From NCBI GenBank assembly GCA_023055425.1, contig JALGPY010000004.1:60845718-60909717 (forward strand): a DNA stretch of 64,000 nucleotides, written 5' to 3'. The notes below the pieces were generated by a model. It had not been told where the DNA came from and made no database searches. It worked only from the letters and a program-made list of their open reading frames with translations. This document shows, in pieces, positions 12,042 through 23,021 of the stretch (its first letter is position 1; every line of letters begins with the position of its first letter). This DNA comes from Linanthus parryae (lineage: Eukaryota; Streptophyta; Magnoliopsida; Ericales; Polemoniaceae). Made by a program: the position numbers and the translations under genes.

Positions 12042-12518
12042 CTCTGTACTCTCCATTGTTGTAAAGCATCACTTCTTTCTCTTAAAGTGAATGATACCCA
12101 GAAGTCTTCGAGAGCAGATTCAGATAATCAATCACCAGTTCAAAATTGCAAATCGTCTTCTTCAACTGTCTGCATCCAAGCAAGCTTTACAGAAACAAGG
12201 TTGGCCTTGTTCAATTTTGATTTAATATGCTAGCATACGCTTTGAACTGCATTGGATCTGCAAACCCATGACATATTGTCTGCTGGAAACTTATGGAAAG
12301 GCTCACAATCTTTGAATCCAATTTCGATTTGATCCCTCAATGATAAAGACCTTGAATGTAGGGTTTTTGAAATCTCTGATAATGCAAACAATTTCCAATC
12401 TCTAATTTCTGAAATTGGTACCAGACTGTTCATCTTTCTTCCCATAGATCTTGAATCTCAGAATTCAAACTGAAGTGTGCATATTTCTCCCCCCCTTTTT
12501 TCTTGCTTTTCCGCAGGA

Positions 12519-15500
12519 ATGGCAAAGACAAAAGGAACTAGACCCACCAAGGAGGACGAAGAAATACCTGATCTTCCGCAAGCTCTATGGCGAAAAGCCC
12601 CCTATCTGGGTGGCAAAGACTTCTACCATGCTCGGGTTAAGGAAAAGAAACTGCCTACCCCTTTCCCCAATGAGGGATTGCAAACATTAACCCCTCCAGT
12701 TAACTCGGCCCTGCTCGAATTAATTGGCTCCGAAGACGTGGTTCGATTGGGAGTCGAAAATGGGTACTTCCCATATGCTGCGATTTCTACCCAAGCTTTT
12801 GTTCAGAAATTGGACTACATGGATGAGTGGATCGACCATGTATTGACTCATCACGCCGTGACTCTAAAGGAGGCCGACGTATACTTCGCAGTTCGTGCTA
12901 TGAAGGGTGCTGCCGTGAAGCTGGACCAGTCCATGCTTCTAAACCTTCTTTCCCGCTACTCGCCTGCGACTCACACATTTCACTTTGCTGAGTTCGAGGC
13001 TGCGCCCACGCTCGAGGACGTGCACATGCTTTATGATCTATCTCCCATGGGCGAGGTGGATCCTTTGAGTCCCTTGAGGACGGATGCGGAGATTGCTTTG
13101 TACACGTAGATGGAGGAGTGCTTGTCAGAGGTAAAGAAAATTTTCACTCGGTGGACCACTACAAAAGTCCTTCCTGACTGGCAGTTGGTTGACACATCTG
13201 CGAAAAATACTTGGAACAAATGGTTGCAGTACTTTTTCCGTGATTATGCGAACAACAGCATCACCAAGAAGCTTCTGAGTGAAAACCCAAAGGCTGAGAA
13301 CTATGTGGAGGGTAAGGGTTATCACTTAACCCTATGCGCCTTTCTCTGCGCCTGGTTGTCGAGGTACTTAATCGATGGCCACCTGCACGATGGGGTCTTC
13401 TATCATGTTCTGCCCCTTGCTGTGAAGTTGGCTCTCGGCCAGAAAGTCGCACTGGGGCCCTTGGTCTTGGGCACATTGTACTACAGACTAGATCAGCTGG
13501 TCGTGGCCATGAAGGAAACGCGTGGCCGCCTCGACATACTGACTTTCGTTAACATTGCCTTCTTGACGATGTAGGTCTTTGAGCGCTGGCCTTCCTATGC
13601 TCCAGTTGCTTCTAAGCCCAACAGGTGGTGTCCCCCAGGCGCGGTGGAGGAGCGTAACAGCGGCAGAGCTGCGAGGTGGTTCGGGACAAACTACCCCAAT
13701 TGCGTCTGGAGTCTGATATGCGACAATCGGCAAGAGTTCATAGCCAGGCCCTATGCCATGCGTATTGAAAACGTGCGATGGTTTCCAAAGCTGTATCCTT
13801 CTAAGGGTGTTGTCTTCTCTGAAGATCTCCTCTTCGAAGATGGAGAGTATTTCCGTGAGCGCTATCGCGAATTCTTTTGCTGGTTCCTGCGAGGTTCCCT
13901 TCCTGCTCTCGCGGAGCATGTTCGTGAGCTCGCGCCGAGGTACGAGAGGATTACCGTGGACGTTGATCCCACTCGCGTTTCTCCCCAATTCGGTTTTGAT
14001 GCGATGGCGCCATCAATCTGGCCACAGTCTATTATCAGAGGCTTTTATAAGCGTTTGTTGACAAAGGAGTGCAAAACAGTCTTGCTGAGCAATCTTCCCT
14101 TTGAGCAACCTGCAGGTAACCGTGAAGGCGGTTATTCCAAAAATTGGCTCGCATACTGGAATGCCCAGCAGACAAGATTCGAGACGCAGTCGGCCCCCCA
14201 GCCAAGCAGAGCTCCTGTGATCAAAAGGAACTCTTTTCCTTTTCGTCCCAATTGCAGTCTGGACGAGTCTGAATATGGTTGCTACTCATTGCTGGATCAC
14301 GAGAACCATTTGTGTCCCACCATCATTCTAGATGAAAAGATCGCTGCGGTTAGAAAAGGCGACTCGCATGTCATCAGATATAGCGAAACTTTTGCTAAGG
14401 TAAGCAACTTCTCTTGCATGTGCTAAGCTTCTTTACTTCAATATATTGACAACCTCATTCTACACTGCTTGCTGTAGTGCCATGTGCGGAGGTTTGCATC
14501 TGGTGAGCGTTCCAAATCGCTGGTTAACACCATTGTTACCACAAGAAGACAAGGACAGTCGTTTCGGCTAGCATCGAGAATGGATCCTAAGGTCGAAGCC
14601 AGGATTCACGAGGTCATGAATTCTTTTGCTGACTCGCTAATAGACAATGCTCCGGCCTTGTCTCCCCCTAGAGATGATCCGTCTCCTCCAGCGACTGCCG
14701 CGCCAAGAGCGAAGAGACCTAGGCAAAGAGGAATTACAATCTCTTCCCCTATAAGCGCTCAAACTTCCCCTCCTGCGAGGTCCTTTTCTGCCAAGGACAA
14801 AGGCAAAGGTCGCATGACCGGCAAAACGCGGAAGGAGCTCGCAGTGGAGACTTTCGTTCCATTCAGCCAGGAGGAAGAAGAGGAGAGGCAGGAGCCAAGA
14901 GAAGGAGATGAATAAGAAGAAGAAAGAGTTGAAGATGTCCGTGTCAGAGAGGAAGATGCGATACATGAGGAAGAATCAGGAGGTATCTCAATCGTACTTC
15001 TCTTCTTATTATCTTAGCTCTTTTGTAATTCGGTTTGAACAAATTGTTTCGTCGCTGATGATGATGATGATGAGACCATAGGTGGCCTCTTGGCCAAGAG
15101 GCAGAAGAGAGGTACTCATTCTGGTGTTTCTGATGAAACCATAAGCGAGGACATTCTTGCCGAGTCTAGGAGGACAGCTGCGGAAGCTGCTGAAAGGAGA
15201 AGGAAGCGAGAAGAGGAGGAGCTCGAGCGCGTGAAACAGAGAAGCCTCGAAAAACAGCACGTTGACGACTTAGTGCGTCCAGTTGATGAGGAAGATGTGC
15301 TTCCTGAAGAACAACACGTTGAGGAGGAGGACGTGGCTCCAGAAGAAGATGCGGCAGCCTTGGAGCAAGCCCAAGCAGATTTTGAAGAAATCGCAGGCGG
15401 CAATGAAGGTGAGATTTTTAATCTCGCAGTAACTTATCGAGACGTTATTGTTGGTGCATTAAAGCTTGGTGTGTCAAAAGCTGACATTCGCCGTTGGCTA

Positions 15501-16837
15501 GTAGGCAAGTGCGGTGAACCCTCAGGTAATCACTTGAACGATATGCGTGAACTAGGCTTAGCAACTCAAAACATAATCATGACTAGTTTCTTCGCGCCCC
15601 AGGTCACGCTCATTTTAAAGACATGCTTAACGAGGACACATTAATAGGGCAAGGTTCCACGTCCTTAGCGTATGACGAGGATACTGCAATCCCACGTTCG
15701 CGTGGAGGTGCTTGCTCTTAGCTTTAACAAAGATAGTAAAATAACGTACGATACAAGTTACCTCACACCATCGCATTTTGTATCGCAGGCAATGCTGATG
15801 AACCCGTGCTGGAGCAAAGGAGTCAACCGTCTGCGTCCTATGTCCTAGTGCCGAGTTCTCATACCGAGAAGCCCGTCGCAGCTGCTGAATATGCAGGAGA
15901 GCCTCTTGAGGACGTCATCGAACTCTCCGATGATGCCGAGGCTAACATTGTGTTAATGGAGGAAGACGCCCATGCTGGTGCTGAGGAAGTAGGAGCGAAT
16001 GCTGCTGATGCTATCGCATCTGAAGATATCCCTCGCCAAGCTGCAACTTCTGCTGCCACCAAGCCTCCAGCAATGACTGAGCCGGCGGCACCTCCTCCTG
16101 CGTGGAGCTTTTGGAGCTCGCAGGTCGGGGCTGCAATTTCACCTGGTGCGGCTTATACTCTTCCCCCCAACTATGAGGAGTTAGAGCTCGCGGCTGATAG
16201 AAGGGCACTGGAGCGAGGACAGTCTTCAACTACCCCATCAATGCGCATTCCTTCTCTGCGCGAGATCCTTGAAGGATATGGTATGTCGTGATTTTCTGTT
16301 CGCATCTCGCATCCTTCATTTGCGAGTTTGATAGTATAACTTGGCTTTGACATTGCTTCAGGTTTGAAGCAAGCCGATGTGGACTGGCTAGTTCGGATGC
16401 GCCTCACCTACCCCCAATCATTTGCGAGGTCTCTGGAGATAGGGCCCTTTGACAGGAGGCTATTTCTTACTGAGGCCATTTGGATTTTGGAGCAGCTGTC
16501 CGCGGCCACACCTGCGACCATTTCTCCTCAGAGTGCCGAATTGCTTTTTGGCATGTGCCAAAATCTTCTCGCCAAAGTTCAAGGCAGGCTGGGCTTCAAG
16601 TTTCTTGTCAAAAGAGTTACCCTGATTCGTGCGGCCGTAACTTTGAAACGCGGCCACCAAAACCTCGCAGCTGAGAAGCAGAAGGTAGAGCAGCAAAAGC
16701 AAAAGGTTGAAGAAGCTATGAAGCTCTATCATGAGATGAATGCCAAATGCGAGCAATTGAAGCAAGAGGTGGAGCAAGTGGAAAATCTGAGCCGTCAGTT
16801 TACTCCTCATGATTCCTTGATCAAGGGTTTATTTTGA
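12519..16837 (+). pseudogene. Antisense five-exon plant mobile domain gene of Gypsy D
   Basis: Proposed coding exons are 12519-14399, 14478-14982, 15082-15408, 15789-16280 and 16362-16837. Each junction has GT...AG, and the frame is kept across all four introns (77, 99, 380 and 81 bases). ATG 12519 follows a pyrimidine tract ending CCGCAG, so a 5' UTR intron is likely. Exon 1 encodes the plant mobile domain (LWRKAPYLGGKDFY, FHFAEFEAAPTLEDVHMLY, LCAFLCAWLSRYLIDG, RVSPQFGFDAMAPS). Exons 2-4 are basic then strongly acidic linkers; exon 5 has a Lys/Glu/Gln-rich coiled coil. The total is about 1,226 codons. Three in-frame stops (TAG 13107, TAG 13572, TAA 14913) break this copy. Host PMD proteins (MAIN/MAIL1) act in silencing and genome stability; the role here is unknown. 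It lies opposite gag-pol, next to the 3' LTR. Element F carries a homologue with matching introns. Confidence 0.8.
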
Positions 16838-18039
16838 TTTTTGAAAGGTAGCAGATAAGTAGCAGAAACATTATTGTAATGTTGCTAGGGTTTCTCCCCC
16901 CTTTTTTTTCAAAACAAAAGAATCGAAATGCCCGTTTTTCCCTGTCTGGGATTTGCTAGAATATCTCTGTGCATATCCAATTATGACGTTGGCAATTGAT
17001 ATTCTGCCTTGATTTTCGCGCTAATTTCTCATTAGATAGGCATGCTTTCCTTGGGAAATCCATTCGAATCATGACCATCCGTCATTAATTAGGATACGCA
17101 ACTGAACCGTCGTAGCCTTTAGTAGGGTAATTGATTGTTACCGCTTTTCAAGGCGTAAGTGATTGATCTTACCCTCTTTTCAAATTCTGCTGACTCATCT
17201 TGGCAACTGAAGAGTCTCCACAAAGTCTATATAAACCCTGCCTTTTGCCATTTGGGTTCTTCATCCCAAAATGTGCTTTGCCGTGAGTCCTTACGACTGC
17301 TGGCTTCAACGCTTATTTTTCGTTGATTCATGGCAACTTCAAGTTGTGAAACCTGAGTTTGCGCTTTGTGCTATAGAAATAGTTTCCAAGATCCGCTTTA
17401 TAAGGCTTACTGATCTTTGTAACTTTCATAGAGAATATGCAGATAATACCTCACATTTGTTCGAAGAATTTTCTTCGTCTATTATGCTTGCAGGTCATGT
17501 TTCCGGCCGCCTCCCGGCGAGGTGCAGCGCTGTAGTGACCTTGTTACCGACTCGTAATGAACGGCGGGATTCTCTTCCAGCATGCCCGGAGGAGAATTTC
17601 TTGCCTCCTCGTTCTTGAACTCAGGGTGGCGAGCCAATGCGCTTGTCTATTTGGACAAGGAGCCCATTGCCCGAGGAATGACTGCTCCCCTGTTTTGCAC
17701 GGTTGCACACGCCGGAACAGGTGGTTCCTCTGGTACATATCTTGATCAGACAGAGGCCTTGTCAGATCCTGGGATCTTGGACGTAGCGTCACCCAGATCT
17801 TGCTGCTAGGGACGTAGTGAATGGCGGGCTGATCTTCTCGCAGGAGCGCCCTACTTGCTACAGATCTTTGGCCGCAGATCTGTGTATCGCATTGCTTGTA
17901 CTAGGACCGTTAGGTTCATCCTTTTTCAGTTAGGATTCCCCCAATGTGTAACTTCTCGCTTGTAAGTTACCTTGTAAATGTATTGTAAGCCATGTTGGCT
18001 GCGTAGTTAGCTTGATTTGAGCCTTTTTGCTTGTAAGCT
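16838..18039. other. Noncoding 3' region of Gypsy D
   Basis: About 1.2 kb between the PMD gene and the tandem repeats. Short open frames exist (for example near 17271 and 17582), but none resembles a known protein or has a counterpart in element F. I see no gene. Confidence 0.5.
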
Positions 18040-18890
18040 GCTATCTAGACAGATAAATTGTAAGTGCTTTTGACTCATAATGATAAATCACTTGTATAAT
18101 TTGCTGTCTCGTTACGACAAATTACAATTTCGCATGCGTATTGGCAGATTTCGCCTTTTGTAGTGCTATATACACACTTTGCAATATTTTTAAATCGTTC
18201 GAGATCGTGTTTGCGCAGCCGTGCTATCTTGGCAGATAGGCTTGTGATTTGCATTAGATTCAAGCGCAAGTTCTATCTTATCAGATAGGCCTTTTTAGAT
18301 CACTTAAGATCATTTTGCATAATGCTGCTATCAGGGCAGATAGACTTAAGAACGTTTTTAGAATCGCAAATGTATAGTGCTGCTATCGCGGCAGATAGAC
18401 TTTGAAAGATCATTCAAGATCATGTTCGCATGTGCTGCTATCATAGAAGATAGGCTCAGAAGATCAATTAAGATCGTTTTCGCAGGAGCTGCTATCGTGG
18501 CAGATAGGCTTAGCGGATCAATTAAGATCATTTTCGCATGAGCTGCTATCGTGGCAGATAAGCTTAAGAGATCAACTAAGATCATTTTCGCATAGGCTGC
18601 TATCGTGACAGATAGGCTTAAAAGATCAATTAAGATCGCATTTGCGTGAGCTGCTATCGTGACAGATAGGCTTAAAAGATCAATTAAGATCGCATTCGCA
18701 TAGGCTGCTATCGTGACAGATAGGCTTAGAGGATCAGCTGAGATCGCATTCACATAGGCTGCTATCGTGACAGATAGGCTTAAGAGATCAGTTGAGATCG
18801 CATTCACATAGGCTGCTATCGTGACAGATAGGCTTAAGAGATCAGTTGAGATCGCATTCGAGTAAGTTGCTATCGCGGCGGATAGGCTTT
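18040..18890. repeat. 54-bp tandem repeat zone of Gypsy D
   Basis: From about 18375 to 18880 a unit of 54 bp repeats roughly nine and a half times, with degenerate copies back to about 18040. Each unit contains GCTATC-N6-GATAGGC, which can form a small hairpin, followed by AGATCA and AAGATCGCATTCGCA-like segments. Because 54 is a multiple of three, the minus strand shows an apparent 18-residue protein repeat, which I take as a by-product. Element F has a zone with the same hairpin core but a different period. Confidence 0.9.
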
Positions 18891-18954
18891 TGCTAACAGT
18901 AATAATGAACTAATTTGAACAATAAAGACATCTAGAAGCATAAAGTTCTTCTCA

Positions 18955-19030
18955 TTTGGGAGAAGTCTTTTATTGCAGAACTCTCATATGGGAGAGATGA
19001 GATTAAAATTCTCTCATATGGGAGAGAAGA
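18955..19030. repeat. Repeated CTCTCATATGGGAGAG hairpin motifs (D)
   Basis: Three versions of a CTC...GGGAGAG motif occur within 75 bases, each able to fold into a five-pair stem, immediately beyond the integrase end. Element F has two related copies near 56592 and 56628, so the motif is kept where the surrounding sequence is not. Confidence 0.6.
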
Positions 19031-19044
19031 TGTGCGAGTCATAG

Positions 19045-20172
19045 CTATACAGAGTATAAGGCAACGTTGTAATAAAACGCATAAAATGAGAGAAGTAAAG
19101 GATAGTACTTCTTAATCCAGCGCATGTTGACTGAGCTTGGGGTTGAGGTTGTTCCGTGCAACCTCTGTATGCTGCAGTAGCCACTGTCAAAGACTTCTGT
19201 GACTTCAAAGGGCCCTTCCCAATTGGCTGCGAACTTCGGATGAGCCGCCTCTCGCATGCAATGGTCAGATGCGCGCAAGACCAAATCTCCAACTGCGAAA
19301 TCTCTACGTTGGACTGTTTTGTTGTACGCACGAGCAATCCTTTCTTGATACCGTTTGTTGGTCCTTTTAGCTTGTTCTCGCTTTTCCTCTAGCAGGACTA
19401 AGTCATGGTCGCGTTGATTGTCGTACAATGCATGGAAGGCCAATCTTGCTGAGCTAACTTTTACCTCCGCAGGTACCACAGCCTCAGCCCCATAGGATAG
19501 GAGAAATGGTGAGACCCCTGTGGGTGTACTTGGAGAAGTCCGATAAGCCCACAGGGCTATGCTCAAGGAATCAGCCCACTTCTTGTGGTCATCTGCGACC
19601 ATCTTGCTCAAGATCCTCAACAGCTTCTTGTTGGTCGCTTCTTCTTGTCCATTCCCTTTCGGGTAGTAGGGGGTGGAGCATATCTGCCTGATGTTGTATT
19701 CTGCTAGCTTCGCAGCCACCTGGCGATTAACAAAAGGAGTGCCGTTATCTGAAAGGATGGTGTTGGTAATTCTGAACCTGCATATGATGCTTCCTTGGAT
19801 GAAATGGACCACAGCTAGCGCGTTTGCCGTCTTCAGTGGTATCGCTTCTACCCATTTGGTGAACAACTCAGTTGCGGTGAGAATGAAATGATGCCCATGC
19901 GAGGTTGGTCGAATGGGACCAATAAAATCCAGAGCCCATGTGTGAAACGGCCACGGTGTTCCCAATGCACGTAGATCTACAGCGGGAGCGTGCACTAGAT
20001 TTCCTTTAAATTGACACTCTTGGCAGCGTCGTACTTTGGCGCGGCAATCAGCCTCCATCGTGGGCCAGAAATATCCAATTGAGAGGAGTTGTCTGCATAA
20101 CTTCGCACCCCCTGGTGTTCCACCTGATGATAAAGGTCCATCACTTCTTGTGCTTCCCTGCTGTCTAAGCAT
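19045..20172 (-). pseudogene. Gypsy D integrase
   Basis: The frame carries the end of the zinc-binding part (CRRCQECQ), then the DDE core: D82 in WALDFIGPI, D142 in ILSDNGTPF and E178 in PKGNGQEEA, with the usual 35-residue spacing between the last two. The C-terminal part contains FAVGDLVLRA and WEGPFEVTEV, typical of Gypsy integrase. The N-terminal His pair (YHQVEHQG) is read in the neighbouring frame, because one base is missing near 20113 compared with element F. Integrase would insert the DNA copy into the genome; the frameshift makes this copy defective. Confidence 0.9.
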
Positions 20173-21566
20173 CGCAACAAGTTACCCTCATGGCCTCTTC
20201 GCCAAAGCAGGTTTTCTTGTACCACGTATCGGGATGCTTTCCTCCTCAGTTTCTCGGCTTCTTTCCTTGATTCTGGTACAGTGCCTTGGGTGAGAAAATC
20301 AAAGAGTGGTTTCCTCCAATCCGCATCATCATCGGTCAAAGCAATGAGTAAAGAATATTTGATCAGTGCGCAACTCTCGCACTTTCCTTGTATCAGTGCT
20401 GCGGCCATCGACATGTCCGGCCAGTGAATGCCATATCTCTGAGCTTTCCGATAGATTGACACTTCGCTTTCCCCGCAAGCATGTTGATGGATCTTTTCTA
20501 ACAGCAGCAATCCTTCTTGCTCGGAGACACATCGCATAAGTATCCCGCCGGGGCCCTTGTAATAGAGGGAGTTATCATGTATGCAATACCCCTTTGTGGA
20601 TGCCCAATTCTCGCTGCTCGTGCCTTCTGCGATGTCCCGTAAGATTGACTTTCTCCAGTCCGCGTCATCCATACATTCATCATTGCACGCGTCCTCTGCT
20701 AACGCCGACGATGTCCGCACTTCAATCGAAATTCTCGCAGGACATTTGTCCGTACTAACCTTGGATCCCAAAGTAGCCAAAGCGTCCGCATGCCTGTTGT
20801 CCGCTCGGGGCTTGTGCTCGTACCTAACGTCGCAGAATTGCTGCACCAGTTTTTGTACCAAGGTCCGGTAGGACAGAAGATTTATCTCCTTCAAACCGTA
20901 CTCGCCCGAGGCTTGCTTGACAATTAGCTTGGAGTCCCCCATGACCGTCAAGTTGCTTACTTCCAAGGCCTTTGCCGCTCGAAGTCCCGCAATGAGAGCT
21001 TCATATTCTGCTTCGTTATTGGTGACTGCAAAGTCAAGCTTTGCGGACATCTGTATGACCTCCCCATCCGGTTTGGTCAAGACTATCCCAATGCCTCCGC
21101 ATTTCCTTGTTGACGAGCCGTCGAAATGGAGCGTCCAGTAGGGCACATTGACTGCATATATTTCAGGTCCTTCAATTCTTCGTCGATCACAGGCTCGTGA
21201 CTGTTATCGGGGAACTGCGCCAACAAATCCGCTACCGCCTGCGACTTGATCGCCCGCGGTCGAACGCATGTGATGTCAAACTGGGAAATGGTCATATACC
21301 ATTTTGTCAATCTTCCTCCAGGAGTAGTGTGAGTTAGCAGATATCGTATGGGATCACTTTTTGTGACCAACACCACTTTGTGCGACGCAAAGTAGTGTTT
21401 CAAATTCTCTATTACGAAGAATAGGGCAAGGAAATGACGCTCGATATCCGTGTACCTTGATTCTGCGGGCTGCACGATGCGAGAGATGTAGTAGATGGGC
21501 CTTTCTTGGCCCTCGTACTCCTGAGCCAAAAGTGCTCCTATGGACTTCCTCGTTGACGTCAGATAC
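19995..21566 (-). pseudogene. Gypsy D RNase H, second (archaeal-type) RNase H and linker
   Basis: From 21566 downward the frame continues the polymerase-linked RNase H interrupted by element B (LTSTRKSIGALL, YISRIVQPAESRY, FASHKVVLVTKSDPIRYLL). One lost base near 21168 shifts it. The frame opening at 21146 then encodes a second RNase H with WTLHFDGSS (D9), NNEAEYEAL (E47), GDSKL (D71) and NRHADAL (D121), followed by the linker to integrase. Two RNase H domains in tandem is the known hallmark of Tat-lineage elements. RNase H removes RNA from RNA/DNA hybrids during reverse transcription. Confidence 0.88.
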
Positions 21567-23008
21567 TGTTGGGTTTTGACGTAGGTAACGCAGCGGAATA
21601 ACAAAATTAATCCTACTCAAAGCCCACCAAGGATCACAGGAAGAGACATCATAACATGATTAAGGACATAGAAGATGTGTACCTTTTGATTTGTGAGATC
21701 ACACGAAGAATGATGTCCTCGTCTCTACGGTTGATCCACGTCTAGAGGTGAGATCTAGATTCTTCCTTCAATCAAGTGCTAGCTTGAACCTTGGAGGAAG
21801 AGGGATGAAGATCAAAGCAACAAATCACCAAGGCAACAAAGGAGGGGGCGGCCCTCTCTTTGCCGTCGGGTAGAGGGGCGGACGGGAGGGCTAGGGTTTC
21901 GGCCCTAGCTCTTTTGTCTTGCTCTCTCTTTTGCTCTCTCCCACTCTTTGTGTGTTATGACTAATAACTCATGTAGTGGGAAGGAAGCTAGAGCCTCCTT
22001 TATATACTCCAACAACTCCTTGTTGTTTCCATAAAAGAGTTTTCTTGTTCTAGTAGGACTAGAACTATCCCCTTCCTTGCAAATTAGTCCTACTAAGTTT
22101 GCAAGGTGTTGCACAACGATCCTTCTATTAATTAATCCATATTAATTAATCCCAAATCTAGCTCTACTCTATTTGACGTGTGACCCCATAGGTTTCTATA
22201 TAGTTGGTAGTAACTTTTACTAACATGGAGCGGTGTCTAGCAACACATCCATGCAACCCAACCAATAGAAATAGTCTGTGATCCCGACAAACCTTTGTGC
22301 CCAATATGTCATATTGCATTATCCCTTTGTCTCCATATCCGGATTGGACACGAGACATAAATAGTCACACTCGTATATCCAATCCATAGTTCCTCGATCC
22401 TGGGAATATGCTTATGCTTGCAGATAACATTAATATCTCCATATTAATTTATCTGAGTCTGGCCAGACATTCAATAAGCCTCATCCCTCGAGTGGCCGTG
22501 GATATTTACCCCCATTATGTGGGAGGGACAAATCCTATCTACATCACTACGATCTCTAAGCTTGCTTCCTATCACGCCCGATAGCCACCTTTATGATTAC
22601 CCAGTTACGGTGTAACGTTTGATAACATCAAAGCGCAATATTTCACAACTAGAGTATCTAGTGACTTCAAGTCTAAGGATTGCAATAATATTAGCACTAC
22701 GAAAAGCGATTGTGACTTCACATAATCTAATGTATCCTTTTCGTCGTGGGTCAATCCAGTATGCCATTACTCCTAATGCATACCCATGTGTTAGACTTGA
22801 TATCTCCATATCAATCTACCCACATACTAGTCTATATTTGATTGTCCTATTAATCAATATAATTGACTAGGGATATTTAAGATAAATAACACAATTTATC
22901 TAAGGACTTCATTATATTAAATATCGCCATAAATAATGAATGAATATTCTAGCCAAAACATTGTTCATACTAAATCTACGATTGCCTCTAGGGCATCTAT
23001 TCCAACAG
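21567..23008 (-). repeat. 3' LTR of Copia B (1442 bp)
   Basis: TG...CA ends, near-identical to 28563-30003. Differences seen: positions 22159/29155, 22273/29269 and 22928/29924, and one extra G near 22981. TATATAAAG on the minus strand lies at 21998-22006. Confidence 0.95.
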
Positions 23009-23021
23009 TCTCCCACTTGCA
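23009..23021 (-). promoter_or_regulatory. Polypurine tract of Copia B
   Basis: On the minus strand GCAAGTGGGAGAC ends exactly at the 3' LTR. A related tract precedes the 3' LTR of element C (AAGTCGGAGAC, 49027-49037). Confidence 0.75.

Noticed and set aside
16838..18039. Further exon of the PMD gene or another accessory gene
   Set aside because: Short frames only, no consistent splice-joined frame and no match to element F.
18040..18890. CRISPR-like repeat array
   Set aside because: The 54-bp units are contiguous with no unique spacers, and the setting is a plant retrotransposon; it is a tandem repeat.
22597..22870. Small overlapping ORFs found again at 29593-29866
   Set aside because: They lie inside the two LTRs of element B and recur only because the LTR is duplicated; no protein resemblance.
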